From: an uncultured Clostridia bacterium
Lineage (GTDB): Bacteria > Bacillota > Clostridia > Oscillospirales > SIG627
NCBI GenBank assembly: GCA_947589595.1
Contig: CANQBV010000012.1
Coordinates: 1 to 46,765 of the forward strand
Direction: 5' to 3'
Length of the DNA stretch: 46,765 nt
Part shown: positions 19,423-27,899 of the stretch, in pieces
Numbering within the stretch: position 1 is the first letter of the stretch
Layout: each line of letters starts with the position of its first letter
Notes under the pieces: model-generated
The model's input: the letters and a program-made list of their open reading frames with translations, nothing else
The model's database searches: none
Told to the model about the DNA's origin: nothing
Program-made: the position numbers and the translations under genes

Positions 19423-20751
19423 ATGGTTGTTATCCGGGACGTAGAAAAAGGATCCAAAGCGGAAAAGGCCGGTATTTTGCCGGGAGATAAGCTCCTTGCC
19501 ATTGATTCGCACCCGGTAAAGGACGTGCTGGACTACCGTTTTTTCATTACCGAGCCCCGTATTACCCTCTCCTGCAAGCGCGGGGAAACGGTATTTGAGA
19601 CTGAGATCCGCAAAAGCCGCTATGACGATATCGGCCTGGAATTTGAAACCTTTTTAATGGATCAGAAACGGCGCTGTGCCAATCGCTGCATTTTTTGCTT
19701 CATTGACCAAAACCCCTGCGGCATGCGCGAAACGGTATATTTTAAGGACGACGATACCCGCCTTTCCTTTTTGATGGGCAATTACGTGACCCTGACCAAT
19801 GTTTCCGACGAGGAACTTTCCCGCATTGTCAAAATGCGGCTTTCGCCGGTCAATATTTCGGTACACACCACGAATCCCGAACTGCGCCGCAAAATGCTGG
19901 GCAATAAAAACGCGGGGAAAATTCTCGATCAGATCCGCGTTCTGCACGAGGGAAGGATCGATCTCAATTTACAAATCGTTTCCTGCTGCGGGATCAACGA
20001 CGGCAAGGAGCTGGAGCGCACTTTTTCTGACCTGGAGCCTTTTTTTGACTCGATCCGCAGCATTGCCGTGGTTCCGGCAGGGCTGACGCGCCACCGCGAA
20101 GGGCTGTACGAGCTTGCGCCCTACGAAGCCGAAAGCGCCAAAGGCGTAATCAAAACCGTGGAAAGCTACGCGGCAAAATACCTTGCCGCATACGGGGAGC
20201 GAAAAGTCTTTGCCGCCGATGAATTTTACGTCCTTTCTTCCCTCCCCCTGCCGGAGGAAGAAGCCTATGAGGGCTACCCCCAGCTGGACAACGGGGTGGG
20301 ACTTTTGCGCAATACGGAAAGTGAAATTCTGGACGAACTGGCGTATTTGGAAGAATCGGGCGAGATCCGGGAATTTTTGGGAAAAGAACTGCGCATTACG
20401 GTGGCGACCGGTATGGCGGCGCTCGCCTTTCTGAGGAAGATCTGCGGTAAAATATCCGAACAGATCCCGAATGTAAAATTGGAAGTCATTGGCGTGAAGA
20501 ACGATTTCTTCGGGGAAAGCGTCACGGTGGCGGGACTGCTTTGCGGCTGCGATATTTTAAAGGCGATTCAGGGAAAAGCGATCGATACCCTGTTTTTCCC
20601 GGCCGTTTCGCTGCGGCATGAGCGCGACCGGTTTTTGGATGATATGACGGTGGAGGAATTTGCCGAAAAAGCCGGGTGTACCGTGGTGCCCGTGGAAAAC
20701 GGCGTCGCAATTTTAGACGAAATCAAAAAACTTGTTACGGGGGGAAACTGA
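19423..20751 (+). CDS. DUF512 family radical SAM protein with PDZ-like N-terminus
   Basis: 442 residues. The N-terminal 60 residues form a PDZ-like domain (GSKAEKAGILPGDKLLAID). The radical SAM-type cluster motif is C85-x3-C89-x2-C92 in KRRCANRCIFCFIDQ, followed by GMRETVYFKDDDTRLSFLMGNY-type sequence (about residues 100-122). The C-terminal half is the DUF512 domain with the ATGMAALAFL and FFGESVTVAGL segments. Members are widespread in Clostridia, often directly upstream of der, but the reaction is unknown. The ATG at 19423 has GGAAAGGAG before it; an earlier in-frame ATG at 19309 lies inside the terminator region. The stop is one base before the der start. Confidence 0.87.
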   Translation: MVVIRDVEKGSKAEKAGILPGDKLLAIDSHPVKDVLDYRFFITEPRITLSCKRGETVFETEIRKSRYDDIGLEFETFLMDQKRRCANRCIFCFIDQNPCGMRETVYFKDDDTRLSFLMGNYVTLTNVSDEELSRIVKMRLSPVNISVHTTNPELRRKMLGNKNAGKILDQIRVLHEGRIDLNLQIVSCCGINDGKELERTFSDLEPFFDSIRSIAVVPAGLTRHREGLYELAPYEAESAKGVIKTVESYAAKYLAAYGERKVFAADEFYVLSSLPLPEEEAYEGYPQLDNGVGLLRNTESEILDELAYLEESGEIREFLGKELRITVATGMAALAFLRKICGKISEQIPNVKLEVIGVKNDFFGESVTVAGLLCGCDILKAIQGKAIDTLFFPAVSLRHERDRFLDDMTVEEFAEKAGCTVVPVENGVAILDEIKKLVTGGN

Positions 20752-20752
20752 A

Positions 20753-22081
20753 TTGGCAAAACCCGTTATTGCCATCGTAGGCAGGCCGAACGTCGGCAAA
20801 AGCACTTTTTTTAATAAAGTGTGCGGCGATCGGCTTTCGATTGTAGACGATACGCCGGGCGTCACGCGCGACCGGATCTATAACGAAACCGACTGGGCGG
20901 GCCGAAGGCTGGTGCTGATCGATACCGGCGGGATCGAACCCGGCAGCCACGACGAAATTTTAGAGCATATTGAAACCCAGGCCATGCTGGCAATGGAAAG
21001 CGCCGACGTGATCGTGTTTATGACCGATCTGCACGCCGGCGTAACCGCGGCGGACCGCGAGATCGCCCAGATTTTAAAGCGCAGTCAAAAGCCGGTGATC
21101 CTGGCGGTCAACAAGGTCGATACCATTGGCGCTTTGCCACCGGAATTTTATGAATTTTACGAATTGGGCGTGGAGTATGGGCCGATCGCCCTCTCCTCCA
21201 TTCACGGCACCGGTTCGGGCGATATTCTGCAGACGGCGGTCGAGCTGCTCGGCCCGCAGACGGACGAGGACGAAGACGAGGACGCCGTACGCGTTGCGAT
21301 CATCGGCAAACCGAACTCCGGGAAAAGCTCCTTGGTCAACGCCCTTTTGGGCGAAAACCGCGTAATCGTTTCTCCCATTGCCGGTACCACGCGCGATGCG
21401 GTGGACACCATGGTGGAAAACCAATACGGAAAATTTATTTTTATCGATACCGCCGGTATTCGCCGCGCCAGCAAGATCGACAACCGCATTGAAAAATACA
21501 GCGTGCTGCGGGCAAAGCTTGCCGTGGAGCGGAGCGACGTGTGTATTCTTATGATCGACGCTTTCGAGGGGATTACCGCGCACGACGCTACCATTGCGGG
21601 CATTGCGCACGAAGCGGGCAAGGCGTGCATCATTGCCATGAACAAATGGGATCTGCCGGACAAGGACAACGATTCCGTAAAAAATGCCACCAAAAAAGTA
21701 TATGATATTCTGCCCTTCATGCAATATGCGCCGTTGCTTTTCATTTCCGCAAAAACCGGGCAGCGCGTGGAAAAGCTGTATGAATATATCAATTACGTGC
21801 ATATGCAGGCGGCCACCCGCATTTCCACCGGTATGCTCAACGATATGCTCAACGACGCCACCACGCGCGTGCAGCCTCCGAGCGATAAAGGCAGACGCCT
21901 GAAAATCTTTTATATGACGCAGGTTTCCGTAAAGCCGCCGAAATTTGTGATTTTCTGCAACAGCGAACCGCTTTTTCACTTTACCTATCAGCGCTATATT
22001 GAGAATTGCCTGCGGGATACCTTTGGGTTTAAGGGCACCCCGATCCAATTTATTATTCGTGAAAGGACCAGAGAAGAATGA
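20753..22081 (+). CDS. der: Ribosome biogenesis GTPase Der
   Basis: Double Era-like GTPase needed for 50S subunit assembly. 442 residues. The first G domain has GRPNVGKST and DTPGVTRDR, then DTGG and NKVD; the second has GKPNSGKSS, GTTRDAVDT, DTAG and NKWD. A KH-like end is present (FYMTQVSVKPPKFVIFCN). The family start is AKPVIAIVGRPNVGKS; matching that, I place the start at a TTG (20753) one base behind the previous stop, with GGGGGGA as ribosome site. An in-frame start further upstream would extend into the preceding gene. The 3' end overlaps plsY by ATGA. Confidence 0.94.
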   Translation: MAKPVIAIVGRPNVGKSTFFNKVCGDRLSIVDDTPGVTRDRIYNETDWAGRRLVLIDTGGIEPGSHDEILEHIETQAMLAMESADVIVFMTDLHAGVTAADREIAQILKRSQKPVILAVNKVDTIGALPPEFYEFYELGVEYGPIALSSIHGTGSGDILQTAVELLGPQTDEDEDEDAVRVAIIGKPNSGKSSLVNALLGENRVIVSPIAGTTRDAVDTMVENQYGKFIFIDTAGIRRASKIDNRIEKYSVLRAKLAVERSDVCILMIDAFEGITAHDATIAGIAHEAGKACIIAMNKWDLPDKDNDSVKNATKKVYDILPFMQYAPLLFISAKTGQRVEKLYEYINYVHMQAATRISTGMLNDMLNDATTRVQPPSDKGRRLKIFYMTQVSVKPPKFVIFCNSEPLFHFTYQRYIENCLRDTFGFKGTPIQFIIRERTREE

Positions 22082-22800
22082 CCTATCTCTTTCCGAAGTT
22101 AGCAAACGGGCTGCTTTCGCGTCTGCTTTCCGGCATGCAGGGAACGCCGGCGCTCCTTGTTCTGGCTGGCGGATACCTTTTTGTCATGATCGCCGCGTAT
22201 TTACTGGGATCGATCAATTCCGCGATCCTGATTTCCCGCAAAGGATATGGCTATGATATCCGCGATTACGGCTCCGGCAACGCCGGCATGACCAATATGT
22301 TCCGCACCTTCGGCAAAAAAGCCGGGATCTATACCGCGCTGGGCGACGTCGGAAAAGCGCTTCTTTCGGTGATCCTCGGCTTCCTGGTGCTGGGCGATAA
22401 AGGGCAATATGTAGCCGGGTTCCTTTGCATGGTCGGGCACGTTTTTCCCGTATTTTTCCGGTTTCGCGGCGGCAAGGGCGTTATTGTTTCGGCCATTACG
22501 ATTCTGCTGATCGATCCGCTGGTCTTTGTGGTGCTGCTGTTGATTTTCGCGCTGATGTTCGCGGCAACCAGGATCATTTCCGCGTCCAGCATTACCGCCG
22601 CCTTTTTCTATCCGCTGGTGGTATATGCCTTTCACGTCCGTACGCCGAATATTATTTACACCCTGTTTTCGCTCTTTATTTGCTTTTTTGTCATTGCCAT
22701 GCACCACGAAAACATTGTCCGGCTGATAAACCGTGAAGAAAAGAAAATCGAATTCGGCAAAAAGAAAAAAAAGAAGAAAAAAGAATCGGAAAAGAAATGA
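22078..22800 (+). CDS. plsY: Glycerol-3-phosphate acyltransferase PlsY
   Basis: Transfers acyl from acyl-phosphate to glycerol-3-phosphate in the membrane, starting phospholipid synthesis. Family motifs are present: LGSINSA, RDYGSGNAGMTNMFRTFG, GHVFPVFFRFRGGKGV and a final HHENI. Hydrophobic segments match the multi-pass PlsY. At 240 residues it is longer than usual (about 200): roughly 35 extra residues precede the first motif-bearing helix, and the C-terminus is a lysine-rich tail. Translationally coupled to der upstream and ispE downstream by four-base overlaps. Confidence 0.93.
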   Translation: MTYLFPKLANGLLSRLLSGMQGTPALLVLAGGYLFVMIAAYLLGSINSAILISRKGYGYDIRDYGSGNAGMTNMFRTFGKKAGIYTALGDVGKALLSVILGFLVLGDKGQYVAGFLCMVGHVFPVFFRFRGGKGVIVSAITILLIDPLVFVVLLLIFALMFAATRIISASSITAAFFYPLVVYAFHVRTPNIIYTLFSLFICFFVIAMHHENIVRLINREEKKIEFGKKKKKKKKESEKK

Positions 22801-23642
22801 TCACCGAAAAAGCCTACGCCAAAATCAACCTCACCCTGCGCATTACCGGCCGCCGTCCGGACGGCTATCACGAGCTTGAAAGCGTGATGCAGAAAATTTC
22901 CCTGTGCGATACGCTGACCCTGGAAAAAATCCCCCGCGGGATCGAGCTTTCCTGCACAGATCCTGTGCTGGCCTGCGATGAACGAAATCTTTGCTGCAAA
23001 GCGGCGAAGGCGTATTTTGCAACGGCCGGGATCGCGGGCGGCGTCAAAATGCACCTGGAGAAACAAATCCCCATGGAAGCGGGGCTGGGCGGCGGCAGCG
23101 CCGATGCAGCAGCAGTGCTGCGCGGACTTTCTCGGCTTTATCCTGCCGATCTCGATCTGAACCGAATCGCCGCCGAAATGGGCGCGGACGTCCCGTTTTG
23201 CCTGCATAGCGCCACGGCGTTCTGCGCGGGAATCGGAGAAAGGCTTCGGAAAATTCCCTTTTTCGGGAAAGAATCGCTTTTCGTCGTGGTTGCCAAAAAC
23301 GCGGCCGGGCTTCCTACCCCGCTGGTGTATTCCCTTTTTGATCAGGAGGAACGCACACAAAACGCTCCCGGCTCCGGAAGCATGATCGCCGCCTTGGAGC
23401 AAGGTGATTTTCAAAAAATTCAGGAAAGTCTATTCAACGACCTGGAAGCGGTTTCGCTGAAAGAACGCTCCGAAATTGCCGAATGTAAAGAAATAATGCG
23501 TGTCTTCGGCGCCGAAAGGCCAATGATGACCGGCTCAGGCGCGGCAGTGTTTGCTCTCTTTTCCAATGAACTAGCCGCGCGGCACTGTGCGGAGGCTTTG
23601 CGATCCGAAAATATTTTTGCCACTCTTTGCACTCTCCTTTGA
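22797..23642 (+). CDS. ispE: 4-diphosphocytidyl-2-C-methyl-D-erythritol kinase
   Basis: Phosphorylates CDP-methylerythritol in the MEP route to isoprenoids. 281 residues of the GHMP kinase fold: AYAKINLTLRITGRRPDGYHEL start, the ATP-binding loop PMEAGLGGGSADAAAVL, and MMTGSGAAVFALF near the end. Last gene of the DUF512-der-plsY-ispE operon. A terminator follows 27 bases behind the stop. Confidence 0.95.
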   Translation: MITEKAYAKINLTLRITGRRPDGYHELESVMQKISLCDTLTLEKIPRGIELSCTDPVLACDERNLCCKAAKAYFATAGIAGGVKMHLEKQIPMEAGLGGGSADAAAVLRGLSRLYPADLDLNRIAAEMGADVPFCLHSATAFCAGIGERLRKIPFFGKESLFVVVAKNAAGLPTPLVYSLFDQEERTQNAPGSGSMIAALEQGDFQKIQESLFNDLEAVSLKERSEIAECKEIMRVFGAERPMMTGSGAAVFALFSNELAARHCAEALRSENIFATLCTLL

Positions 23643-23670
23643 TTAAAGCCGGGAAATCCCGGAAAAAATA
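23641..23670 (+). promoter_or_regulatory. Candidate sigma-F promoter of spoIIR
   Basis: GATTA (23641-23645), exactly 15 bases, then GGAAAAAATA (23661-23670), which fits the sigma-F -10 consensus GGnnAnAnTR; the -35 differs from GYWTA at one position. spoIIR is a sigma-F gene in B. subtilis. The expected start (about 23677) lies inside the first arm of the following hairpin. Confidence 0.45.
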
Positions 23671-23699
23671 GTCTTGCAAGCAAATTGCAAGACTTTTTT
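23670..23699 (+). terminator. Terminator of the der-plsY-ispE operon
   Basis: AGTCTTGCAA pairs with TTGCAAGACT across a GCAAA loop, followed by a run of T. It separates ispE from spoIIR. Confidence 0.88.
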
Positions 23700-23718
23700 A
23701 CTTATAAGGAGAAATACC

Positions 23719-24336
23719 ATGAAAAAAGAACACTTACGGTTAGGAATCCTTTGGGGGCTGGCTCTGCTGTGTATTTTCGCACTCTCTCCCATTGCCGGCG
23801 CAGAGGAAATTTATTCCTCGGTGATCCGGATCCATGTGATCGCCAATTCTGACTCGGACGAGGATCAGGCGCTGAAGCTGAAGGTTCGCGACCGGATTTT
23901 GGAATACGCCAAGGAAGAACTGGCGGGTACTGATATGCAGGACGCCGCCAAGAAGATCCGCGCCGGACGCAAAACCATAAAGGCGCTTGCCGAGGAAGTG
24001 ATCCGCGAGGAAGGGTATGACTATCCCGCAGAAATTGATTTTTCAAAAGAAAACTATCCTACCCGCCACTACGAGGGCATTTCGCTGCCCGCCGGAAATT
24101 ACTTGTCGTTGCAGATCCGCATCGGCAGCGGCGAAGGAAAAAACTGGTGGTGCGTGCTGTTTCCGCCGGTGTGCCTGGATTCCGCCACAGAAAAGGAAGA
24201 CGCGCTCCTGGCCGGCGGTATGAGCGAGGAAAACATAAAAACCGTAGAATTAGACGGGCGCGAGTATGAACTGCGTTTCCGCACACTGGAATGGATACAG
24301 GGAGTCAGGGAAAAAATATCCGCCGTTTTTTCCTGA
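23719..24336 (+). CDS. spoIIR: Stage II sporulation protein R
   Basis: Secreted forespore signal that triggers processing of pro-sigma-E in the mother cell. About 205 residues from the ATG with AAGGAG before it. An N-terminal membrane/signal segment (LGILWGLALLCIFALSPIAGA) is followed by the SpoIIR core: IRIHVIANSDSDEDQALKLKVRD, an NYPTRHYEG strand, LPAGNYLSLQIRIG, and NWWCVLFPPVC. Its presence with sigF in the same window supports a complete early sporulation pathway. An in-frame start at 23674 would lie within the terminator and is rejected. Confidence 0.93.
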   Translation: MKKEHLRLGILWGLALLCIFALSPIAGAEEIYSSVIRIHVIANSDSDEDQALKLKVRDRILEYAKEELAGTDMQDAAKKIRAGRKTIKALAEEVIREEGYDYPAEIDFSKENYPTRHYEGISLPAGNYLSLQIRIGSGEGKNWWCVLFPPVCLDSATEKEDALLAGGMSEENIKTVELDGREYELRFRTLEWIQGVREKISAVFS

Positions 24337-24361
24337 AAGGGCTTTTCTTTTTTTCTTAAAA

Positions 24362-24371
24362 ATGCTATACT
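24362..24371 (+). promoter_or_regulatory. Extended -10 promoter of the WG-repeat gene
   Basis: TGCTATACT, an extended -10 element, lies about 40 bases before the ATG; the region 17 bases upstream is T-rich without a clear -35. Confidence 0.55.
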
Positions 24372-24411
24372 AAATTTGTAAAGGCATTTTTTAGAAAAAA
24401 CGGGAGTCGAA

Positions 24412-26037
24412 ATGAAAAACGGAAAGCCAAAAAGCGTGCGTCTTTCTCCCGCCGTAAAACGAAACGTCGGCAGAGCGGCGGCGGCAGTGATCCTGCTGGC
24501 AATGGGATTTGTTCTGGTCTTTTGGAATCAGGGCAAAATTTCGCTGCCCTTTTTGCAGCGGCGCGATTTTTCCAAGAAAGAGGCGCCCCAAACCACGGAA
24601 GAGCAGGTTTTGCTTTTCGACTATCCGGCTTACCGAACCGATATTTTAAAAAGCCTCTATTCTTTTCGGGACGTAGAAAACGGCGCCGGACTGATTACCG
24701 GCACGCGCTTTGAATGGGAAACGCAGTCTTTGGTGCTGGATTCTCTTTCAGGGAAAAACGGGTCTTATTTGCCGTTTGCCGGTTTTCTGGAAAAGCGGGA
24801 GGAGAATGGTTCCGCCTATTTCCTTTTGCCCGATAACGAAAAATTCGCCGATTCGGCCTCCTTTTCCCCGCTTTATGACCGCGACGCTGACGGAAACCCG
24901 GTTTTCCGCGGGCAGGACGGAAGCTACTATATTTTTAACCAGGCCGACAAGCAAATGACGGCGGCAATCTTTGACGCCAATCTTGATTCCAAAAAAATCG
25001 ACGCCTACTGCCCGCCCTACTGGTTTTCGGAAACGGACAGGATGCAGCTTATCTTGGAAAACGGGCTTTACGGTTACAAGGGAAGCTATGAAGATAAAAA
25101 CGGCAGAACCCAGGAGGTTCTGATCGAGCCGCAGTACCCGATCGCTTTTCCCTATAACGAGGGCTTTGCCGTGATGATCGATGCGGAAGATAACCTGATC
25201 ATCCGGAATGCCGAGGGCGAGATCGCCTTTGCCGGAAAGCGTTTTGTAAAACCGGAGGCAGAAGGGATCGATGCATTGGGATTCTCTTACTTCCAGAATG
25301 GGCTTTTGCGTGTAATCCTTGCGGAAACGAACGACGAAGGCCAGGAAATCTTGCGTGAGGCTGTGATCACGACCTCCGGCACAGAATTTTCCATTCCGCA
25401 GGGGTATGCGGCGGTCAGCTATTCGGACGGCGTCTTTTTGCTGACAGACGGCGCAAAATTCGGGTATTATGACGCACACGGCGCCTGGGTCGCAAGTCCT
25501 GTCTATGCAAACGGCAGTCCTTTTTATGAAGGGCTGGCGGTCGTACAGAACGAGGAGGGACTGTACGGCATCGTTGACCTGCGCGGTGTGGAAGTGATTC
25601 CCTGCGCTTTTCCTTTCATTTCCGATATGTCCGGCGGTGTTATGACGCTCTATTCCCCCGAAGCGGGCTGGCAGCTGATTTATAAAGTACAGGGCGTTTT
25701 CGGAGATCGTGAAAGCGCCGTTCCGCCTTCCTCGAGCGATTATATTGTCAAAGTACCGGTCACCCGCCACGATGGCAGCGAAACCAAGGAAGAGGATGAT
25801 CTCTTTGTTTTCCCGGACGTAACGCCGCCCAAGCGCACAACCGTTCCGGAAATCACCGTCAAGCCGCCGTCCACACGGCCGCCGAAGCCTACGGATCCGC
25901 CGACGACCGATCCGCCCGCAACCGACCCGCCGACGACCGATCCATCCGTCACCGATCCGCCGGGAACGATCCCGCCGACAACCGACCCGCCCGTGCCCGA
26001 TCCGACCACAGCGCCGGATCCGACCGTCAGCAAGTAA
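24412..26037 (+). CDS. WG-repeat protein with Pro/Thr-rich C-terminal tail
   Basis: 541 residues. A single N-terminal membrane segment (AAAAVILLAMGFVLVFW) after a basic start suggests a membrane-anchored outside protein. The centre contains several WG-type beta repeats: EGFAVMIDAEDNLIIRNAEG, FGYYDAHGAWVASPVY, EGLAVVQNEEGLYGIVDLRG. The last 60 residues are a low-complexity tail built from TDPP and TDPPT units with acidic and Pro/Thr character, typical of wall-spanning or flexible stalks, but no LPxTG sorting motif follows. WG-repeat proteins have no single known function. GGGAG precedes the ATG. It may be read together with the following HAD gene, 26 bases downstream. Confidence 0.75.
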   Translation: MKNGKPKSVRLSPAVKRNVGRAAAAVILLAMGFVLVFWNQGKISLPFLQRRDFSKKEAPQTTEEQVLLFDYPAYRTDILKSLYSFRDVENGAGLITGTRFEWETQSLVLDSLSGKNGSYLPFAGFLEKREENGSAYFLLPDNEKFADSASFSPLYDRDADGNPVFRGQDGSYYIFNQADKQMTAAIFDANLDSKKIDAYCPPYWFSETDRMQLILENGLYGYKGSYEDKNGRTQEVLIEPQYPIAFPYNEGFAVMIDAEDNLIIRNAEGEIAFAGKRFVKPEAEGIDALGFSYFQNGLLRVILAETNDEGQEILREAVITTSGTEFSIPQGYAAVSYSDGVFLLTDGAKFGYYDAHGAWVASPVYANGSPFYEGLAVVQNEEGLYGIVDLRGVEVIPCAFPFISDMSGGVMTLYSPEAGWQLIYKVQGVFGDRESAVPPSSSDYIVKVPVTRHDGSETKEEDDLFVFPDVTPPKRTTVPEITVKPPSTRPPKPTDPPTTDPPATDPPTTDPSVTDPPGTIPPTTDPPVPDPTTAPDPTVSK

Positions 26038-26063
26038 GCGCCGTGTTTGCAGAAAGGAAGCCT

Positions 26064-26756
26064 ATGATCAAAGCCATTCTTTGGGATATTGACGGCACGG
26101 TGCTGGATTTTCTGGCTTCGGAGAAAGAAGGCATCCGCCGCTGCTTCCGCATTTTCGGCTTGGGAGAATGCAGCGATGAAATGCTCTCTCGCTACTCTGT
26201 GATCAACCGCTGCTGGTGGGAAAAGCTGGAACGCGGCGAAGCCACCAAGCCGGAGGTTCTGTATAATCGCTTCCGCGATTTTTTCCGGGCGGAAGGAATC
26301 GTCTTCCATGAAATCGACGCTTTCAACCTGCGCTACCAGGAAGAACTCGGCGTGACGGCGGTTTTCCACAAGGGGGCGGAGGAAGTGATCCGGGCATGGC
26401 AAGGACGTTATTTTCAGGCCGCCGTGACCAACGGCACCCGCTATGCGCAAAAAAGAAAGCTTGCCGTGACCGGGCTGGATCAAATTTTCGACGCCACCTT
26501 TATTTCCGATGAAATCGGCTATGAAAAACCGAGCCGCGAATTTTTTGACGCGGTTTTCGCCGGGATTCCGCCGTTTGCTAAAAACGAGATCCTCATTGTC
26601 GGGGACTCCATGACCAGCGATATGAAAGGCGGTCATGACGTCGGCATCCTCTGCTGCCACTACGCACCGAAGGGCTATACCGGCAAGGAAACCACCCCCG
26701 TGGATTTCCGCATCCGCGATTTTGCCGAGCTGAAAGCCATTGTGGAACATACATAG
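26064..26756 (+). CDS. HAD-superfamily phosphatase, YjjG/YfnB-like
   Basis: 230 residues with the four HAD motifs: DIDGTVLDF (catalytic Asp pair), TNGTR (motif II), K in YEKPSREFF (motif III), and GDSMTSDMKGG (motif IV). The LDF after the DxDGT loop and the GxDxxFD..FISDEIGYEKP block resemble the YjjG/YfnB noncanonical nucleotidases, which dephosphorylate unusual pyrimidine nucleotides. The substrate is inferred from family only. I use the ATG at 26064, which has GAAAGGAAG before it, rather than an upstream start at 26043. A terminator follows after 50 bases. Confidence 0.83.
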   Translation: MIKAILWDIDGTVLDFLASEKEGIRRCFRIFGLGECSDEMLSRYSVINRCWWEKLERGEATKPEVLYNRFRDFFRAEGIVFHEIDAFNLRYQEELGVTAVFHKGAEEVIRAWQGRYFQAAVTNGTRYAQKRKLAVTGLDQIFDATFISDEIGYEKPSREFFDAVFAGIPPFAKNEILIVGDSMTSDMKGGHDVGILCCHYAPKGYTGKETTPVDFRIRDFAELKAIVEHT

Positions 26757-26806
26757 TTTATGGGGCGCCGGCCGTTTTATGGAACTCTTCAGACAAAAGA
26801 AAAAGC

Positions 26807-26836
26807 AAAAGAGACTTGCAGAAGCAAGTCTCTTTT
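26807..26836. terminator. Bidirectional terminator between the HAD gene and the aromatic operon
   Basis: A perfect 13-bp stem AAAAGAGACTTGC/GCAAGTCTCTTTT with a four-base loop and symmetrical A/T runs. It closes the HAD operon on the plus strand and the nine-gene aromatic operon on the minus strand. Confidence 0.9.
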
Positions 26837-26871
26837 TGTTTCAAAAGTTTTGATGCGTCGAAACTTCATCC

Positions 26872-27897
26872 TTATTCTAAAGTATCGGCAATTTTATAGA
26901 TCAAAGCTTCGCTCTTTTCCCAGCCTAAGCACGGATCCGTGATCGATTTTCCGAACACGTGTTCGCACACGTCCTGCGCGCCGTCCTCCAGGTAGCTTTC
27001 GATCATCAGCCCTTTGATCATGTGCCTGAGATCGGCATTGTGATTGTAGCTATACACCACATCTTTGGCAATGCGGATCTGCTCGAGGTATTTTTTACCG
27101 GAATTGGCGTGGTTGGTATCGATGATCACGGCGGGATGCCGGAGACTGCTTTCCTGATAGCGCTCGTGCAGGGCGACCAGGTTTTCGTAGTGGTAATTGG
27201 CAACCGTTCTCCCTGCAAAATCCACATAGCCGCGCAGAATGGCGTGGGCGTAGGGATTGCCGCTGCTCTGCACCTCCCAGCCGCGGTACAGGAAGGTGTG
27301 CGGGTGCTGCGCGGCGTAAATGGAATTCATCAAAATTGTCATATCGCCGCTGGTGGGATTTTTCATGCCCACCGGAATTTCCAGGCCGGAGGCGGTCAGG
27401 CGGTGCTGCTGGTTCTCCACCGAGCGCGCGCCCACCGCGGTGTACGCCAAAAGGTCGGAAAGGTAGCGGTCGTTTTCGGGATAGAGCATTTCGTCCGCAC
27501 AAGTAAAGCCATAATCCGCCAGTGCGGAACGGTGCAGCTCGCGGATGGCCACGATCCCACGGAGCATATCCGGCTTATCCTCGGGATTGGGCTGGTGCAG
27601 CATTCCCTTATACCCCGAACCGGTGGTACGGGGTTTGTTGGTATAAACGCGCGGAACAATGAGGATTTTATCTTTCACTTGATCCTGTACGCGGCGCAGA
27701 CGGGAAATATATTCCAGCACCGCTTCGCGGTTGTCCGCCGAGCAGGGCCCGATAATGAGAAGAAACAGATCAGATTCGCCGCGAAAGATCTGCTCGATCA
27801 TCTCGCGCCGCTTATCGTGCTGTTTTTCCATTTCCGCGCTGAGGGGGTATTGCTTTTTGATCTCCTGCGGAATGGGGAGCTTTCGTAAGAATTCCAT
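26872..27897 (-). CDS. aroF: 3-deoxy-7-phosphoheptulonate (DAHP) synthase
   Basis: Condenses phosphoenolpyruvate and erythrose-4-phosphate, the entry to the shikimate pathway. 341 residues of the type I-alpha class (E. coli AroF/G/H-like): LLIIGPCSADN, VPRVYTNKPRTTGSGYKG, GARSVENQQHR, VGMKNPTSGD and IIDTNHANSGK. Which amino acid inhibits it cannot be read with confidence; I use aroF only for the enzyme class. It is the last gene of the operon, two bases behind tyrA, and ends before the shared terminator. Confidence 0.93.
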   Translation of the reverse strand: MEFLRKLPIPQEIKKQYPLSAEMEKQHDKRREMIEQIFRGESDLFLLIIGPCSADNREAVLEYISRLRRVQDQVKDKILIVPRVYTNKPRTTGSGYKGMLHQPNPEDKPDMLRGIVAIRELHRSALADYGFTCADEMLYPENDRYLSDLLAYTAVGARSVENQQHRLTASGLEIPVGMKNPTSGDMTILMNSIYAAQHPHTFLYRGWEVQSSGNPYAHAILRGYVDFAGRTVANYHYENLVALHERYQESSLRHPAVIIDTNHANSGKKYLEQIRIAKDVVYSYNHNADLRHMIKGLMIESYLEDGAQDVCEHVFGKSITDPCLGWEKSEALIYKIADTLE

Positions 27898-27899
27898 GG

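Noticed and set aside
25740-26750. Minus-strand frame with GGSVVGGSVAGG repeats
   Set aside because: It is the mirror of the Pro/Thr-rich tail of the WG protein and of the HAD gene; repetitive composition alone makes it look interesting.
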